Below are positions 59,565 to 64,000 of a stretch of DNA of 64,000 nucleotides, piece by piece. The stretch is from Struthio camelus (lineage: Eukaryota; Chordata; Aves; Struthioniformes; Struthionidae). The notes under the pieces were generated by a model. That model was not told the origin of the DNA. It did not search any database and saw only the letters and a program-made list of their open reading frames with translations. How positions within the stretch are numbered: position 1 is the stretch's first letter; every line of letters begins with the position of its first letter. Where the stretch lies: assembly GCF_040807025.1 (NCBI RefSeq), contig NC_090952.1:4170001-4234000 (forward strand), read 5' to 3'. The position numbers were made by a program, and so were the translations under genes.

Positions 59565-61566
59565 AAGCTGGGTGTCTGAAAGCAGGCCAGCTTCCGGGGC
59601 TCTGTGGTTTATTCTGGGGTACCTCAACAGGGGAACCTTCTTGGTATTTCCGAAGCTCAGCCTGCCTCTGGTCAGAGGTCCAGGGAAGCCCAGTCTCACT
59701 GCTCCGGAGACCTGACGCCAGGGATTCAGCCAGCCCTCTCTTGGTGCCAGCTTGCACGGACAATACCTGCCCTCTTTCACAAAACAAGAACCCAAAGAGA
59801 GCCGCTTGGGTACAACAGGCAGGCATGAAGATGGTCTCACCCGTGAGACCAGCACTGGCAGCCCCAAGGGAGGACAATCCTGGAACGGGGACCAACAGCA
59901 GTGTGACAGGCAGAGCAAGGGCGCCCCAGTAGCAGGATGCACCCCGTGGCACGCTGGCACTTCTGCCTCCACAGCCTGGCCTCCAATCCCACCATTGCTC
60001 TTCCCTCCCAGAACAACAGCACCTGCCAATATTTACCCTCCTCACAGCAGCGTTTACAAGGCTCAATTAATTAGTGCTTGCAACGTAGCCAGGAGCCTCC
60101 ACTGAGTAGGGTGGCAGAGATGCTCTGGCACTGCCTAATCTTTGATTGTATCTTCTTTAAACACTGCCGGCAGCCCTATTCAGATGCTCCTCTGCAATTA
60201 GCCGGAACAGCAGTTGTATCAGATTCCAATATACAATTAAATGTGTATTTAATAGTGAACTACCACCGGGCACCAAGGGCATCCGAGAGAACTGTGGACC
60301 TGAGGCTCTGCGTTATGAACGCTTATGCCACCAGCACATTCCCCAGCTTGCATCCTGCAAGAGGTGGTACCATGAACCTGCTCAGCCTGTGATTGCATCC
60401 TCACTGCTAAGAGACCCCTCTACCCCAGGGCTTCGCATCCCTCCTGAGCAACTCACTCACTTTCTGTGGGGTCCGTGATGCTCCAGCCACACACTGCAGA
60501 GCTAACCGGGCCTCTGGACACAGCTACACTGCAAGGTACGCAGCAACCTTTCATCAGAGGGGCCGTCCGCACTGGAGATCTGGGCGTGCTGCCTGGTCCC
60601 AGCAGACTGTTGGACTTGCACAACAGCCCTCACGTCTCGGGGGAGGCTGCGTTTCACCAGCCCAGTGACTGAGCTGACAGGGAGGAGCTGTGTGCTCCTC
60701 AAACCTTTACTCGCCCAAATGCAGCCAGGCCTGACCTCGTTCACCAAGCTCCCTGGTGCATGGGTTTCATGGTGCTGGGATGTCCCGGGCTATCTTCCAA
60801 GGAGCGGCTTCCAACCCTATGCAAGCCGGGACATGCACAGCCCCAGCAGGAAGAGCAGGAGAGGGAAGCGAAAGGGAGCAGCAGCACGGGTATTTGAGAA
60901 CAAGGAAACAGAAAGTTCCCTGAAATGCTCTCAATTCGTCACCCTCCCACACCAAGCCTGAGGAGGCTCTGGCTGAACTAGAGGAGAGTTGTCCTAAGCC
61001 TTCATCACTCCCTATCACGGCTCATCTTGAGGAGGGTCGTCCTAAGCCCTCACCACCCCCTATCATGGCTTTTCTTCCCTGGGATGGGCAGAAAGGTCAG
61101 CTGCGGTCAGCCCCAACACACCTACGGCTGGCTGGGCAGGATTCAAACAGCCCTTGTGTTCCCAGGTGCCAGACTCTGTGCGTCCCCTAGGACACCCTGC
61201 CCAGTCTCTTGGCTGGCAGCGTTGCAGTGTATCTTCCCATGGCTGCAAAAGCACACAGAGGAGATGGTGAGCCTGAAACAGCCTTGAGCCCAGGCTCCAA
61301 CACAGCCAGCAAGGGAAGCACAGCTCTCCAGGGAGTCCAGCTGCAAGTCCCAAGTCCGTGTACAGCGCCTCTGCAGGGCCAGCGTCCTCACCAGCCCCTG
61401 CCCCATGGCAGAGCAGGACAGGGCAGTGTCTGGCCACGGTAGTTTGGGATCCAACTGAAAATGCCACTTGCACAAAATCTATTTGCCTGTGGCAGACACA
61501 GGCACACGCTCCGTTTTTGTTGCAACCACTGGTTTGTGCCATTAAGGACAAGCAGCATGTGAGGGT

Positions 61567-61668
61567 GAGGAGTGAGGGGATGCAGAGGACCCGTGACGGA
61601 GAGGAGCAGAGGGATGCAGCAGGCCCATGACAGCGAGGAGCAGAGGGATGTGGAGGGTCCATTACAGT
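61567..61668. repeat. 34-bp minisatellite, three copies
   Basis: Three units of about 34 bp with a GAGGAGCAGAGGGATG core followed by a CCCATGACAG-like tail. Confidence 0.75.
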
Positions 61669-64000
61669 GGCTCTGGGCTTGCCCAGCAGGGTCTGGAGCC
61701 AGCGCTGCAGGGGGGCTTAGCGCAGGCACTCAGCGCCTACCTGGCTCCGGGACCATGCGGCTGGCAGGATACGGTCTGGCAGGCTCTAGCTCTGCAGCCT
61801 AGCATCTTCACTGCCCCCTCACCTAACTCCAAGGGCACTCGGCCATGAGGGAACAGAAGGCCACCCTGCAAGCCAGCTTCCCCTCGCTGCAAGGGGGCCG
61901 AGGGATGAAACGTTCCCAGGGCGCAGCTGCAGGCATTGCAGCGACTTATCCTGGCAGCCAGCGGCGATGAAGCAACCAGACATTGCCCAGACCCTGGCAG
62001 CATGCCACAGTGCACTGTGCTCTCCTGGCACAGCCCTGTCCCCATGTCATTCAGCCCTGGCAGCCTCAGGGACAGTGATGTGGTCACCAGCACTGCACCA
62101 GCCGTGAGCTGGGCAGCCCGGATGCAGCTTTACTGCGGGATTTGGTTCAGAGCAGCAGGGCCACGGAGCAGGCTGCAAGCAGGCCAGAGGAGCCTGCAAA
62201 AACAAAGCCTATTCCAAGGTCCACCAGAGCCCAGGAAGATTTTGTCTGCCTTCAGTGTGCATGTGCATTTACATGTCTGGAGCAAGGCCATGCCCATGCT
62301 GGGGGTGTGGATATGCTCTGTCTCCTCCGGAGCCCATGTGGAAACTCTTGCACCCCTTTCTTTGGACATTACAGAGGCGAGTAGCATATTTCAGTGGCTG
62401 TGTGATGCTCGCTATGTAGGGCACAGCCAGACGTGGGCTAAGTCCTTCAAGCACAAGAGCCCCAGAGCCTCAGGACTGCAGAAATCATTTGGGAGCAATT
62501 TTCTCTTTGGGACCCAGAAGGACCCTGCTAACCCCCCGAGCCGATCCCAATTCCAGACCTTCACATTACTGCGTGTGCCACCAGGAGCCCAGGACCACCA
62601 TGACACCTTTCCCTGGAGACCTCCTCCTCCACGTCCCATTCAGCGCACAGTAACTCTGCTGTGACATTTTTACAGTTTCAGTTCCAAGCAACACCGGCAA
62701 AGTTTCGAAGGCTCCCATGACGCAAGTGACACATTTCACACAGAGCGTTTGGAGCTGGGCTCTTTTTTCCCACCTTACAATTCATTTCCCTCTTTAAAAA
62801 TAAAACTAAAGGGAAAAATAATGGAGCACGTCCCCCTAGCTGGGTAGGCCTAGCCTGGGGAAAGGGGTTGACTCTGAGAAGGCATCTGCAGGTTCTCTAA
62901 GTGCCCAGAAGGCAGCAAGTCCCTCTGTCTGCACAGCAACTCATTGCTCATGAGCTACCTTAGCCTCCTTGTGCAGTGTCAGCTCTTTCCTACTTCCTGG
63001 ATGCCACAAGAGCCTGCTGCAGGGATGTTTGCAAGTGACTACTCTTCCACTAGCAACAACCCTGTACTCAACAGAGAGCCTGACACAGGGAGTAGGGCAA
63101 GATCCCAGATGAGAGCAGGAGGCCCTGAAATGCCTGGGCTGAGGCTTCTGGCATAGTCCCTGCCACCAGCTACCCGAGCCTGAGTGGGTCCTGCAGACAA
63201 GACAGGGCTGCACCCAATGGGCCAGGGCAGTTCACCCATGACACCAGCACTGCAGCTGGAAGGGGTCTCTGGCACACCAGAAGGTCCTGAGCTGGCCGGG
63301 GTCCCAGCCCATCATCCCTCCTGGTCCAGGGTGGTGGGGGCTGACGTGTTCCTGCTCTCATCACTCATGTGTCATCTTGACACATCAGGGCCCTGCCAGG
63401 TTTATGGCTTTATTGCTGCAGGAAAGCTGCACACCACCTGCTGCCATCAACGTCCTTGCCAGACCAGGCAGGGCTCTGCAGGCAGGCGCCAGCACCTGGG
63501 GTGAGCCAAGCCGGGCTTAGCTGCCATTGCCCTCCCAGGCTCTCCACAAACACAGCCACACACCGCAGCACCAGCCACGCTCCAGGCTCGCCGGGGCTGG
63601 GAGTCCAGCACAAGGAGCCGCCACAAAGTGTCCGTCATCCAGGAGGCCTGAGCGTCCCAGGCATGGTGGCAACGGGCACCTCCCTGCTCTCCTCGCTCTT
63701 GCAAACCGGTGGTGTTCTCCACTTCCTCCCCAGCACCCTTCTCCTTTGGGCTGTGGGAAGTGGTTGTGCTGTGCTCGCAGGCGCTTTGCAGACACCAACA
63801 GCATCCCAGCAAACCCCAGAACCTGAGACGGTGAGTTCGTTAGGAGCACGAGTTCATCAGCAGTTTTCCCATTTAAAAGGCTCCCTACCAGGACCAATGT
63901 AACGCCCTTCCGGTAGCACAGCAAGGCCAGGCCTAGCATCCTCTTCGTTATGCTTTGCTGGGTGCTTTAGTTTTGGGTCATGGGAGCAGGTTGGGCAGTG

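Larger units (their letters stand above)
57900..64000. other. Region upstream of the visible DGKK exons; no exon recognised
   Basis: This is either the first large intron of DGKK or its 5' flank. I looked on the minus strand for a conserved N-terminal type II DGK exon ending before the PH domain and did not find one. No plus-strand gene was recognised. The 34-bp repeat at 61567-61668 and the G-run at 59543 lie here. Confidence 0.55.

Noticed and set aside
59362-60066. 234-codon minus-strand frame upstream of DGKK, considered as the missing N-terminal exon
   Set aside because: It lacks the basic segment expected before the PH domain and has no donor in the right phase; composition is non-coding.
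1-64000. tRNA genes, CRISPR arrays, bacterial operons or full-length transposons
   Set aside because: None seen; the gene structures are vertebrate and repeats are minisatellites or SINE fragments.

Overview
This window is vertebrate nuclear DNA: multi-exon genes with GT-AG introns, a CpG-rich promoter, AATAAA signals and a MIR-like SINE. Compact introns, high GC and many minisatellites, together with a short cyclin B3 and a SAM-bearing DGKK, suggest a non-mammalian amniote, most likely a sauropsid (bird, crocodilian or turtle). The species cannot be fixed from sequence alone.

Layout. 1-10.6 kb: no convincing gene; one striking 117-bp hairpin. 10.8-24.8 kb (+): an eight-exon EVA1C-like gene encoding 424 aa (signal peptide, two SUEL/rhamnose-binding lectin domains, one membrane span, FAM176-type acidic tail). 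24.8-35.1 kb: intergenic, with a short perfect hairpin and a MIR-like SINE. 35.17-36.13 kb: a G-rich 63-bp minisatellite abutting a CpG island at 36.13-36.72 kb. 36.5-41.5 kb (+): CCNB3 (cyclin B3), one untranslated and eleven coding exons, 404 aa. 42.2-57.9 kb (-): 27 coding exons of a type II diacylglycerol kinase, assigned to DGKK from sequence character and its position beside CCNB3. The visible part is 1129 aa, running from inside the PH domain to a C-terminal SAM domain; the N-terminal exon is not recognised and may lie outside the window. A short plus-strand ORF with protein-like composition (53559-53720) sits in a 3-kb DGKK intron. 57.9-64 kb: no further exon recognised.

The exon chains were joined by hand from splice sites and reading phase. 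All three close with an integer codon count and no internal stop: 1275 nt for EVA1C-like, 1215 nt for CCNB3 and 3390 nt for the visible DGKK. This is strong internal support for the models. CCNB3 and DGKK are tail to tail with about 0.84 kb between stop codons and keep the CCNB3-DGKK neighbourhood known from human Xp11.22. The EVA1C-like gene upstream of CCNB3 is not part of that human block. The three genes act in unrelated processes (surface lectin/guidance receptor, M-phase CDK regulation, lipid second-messenger turnover); nothing indicates a joint function.
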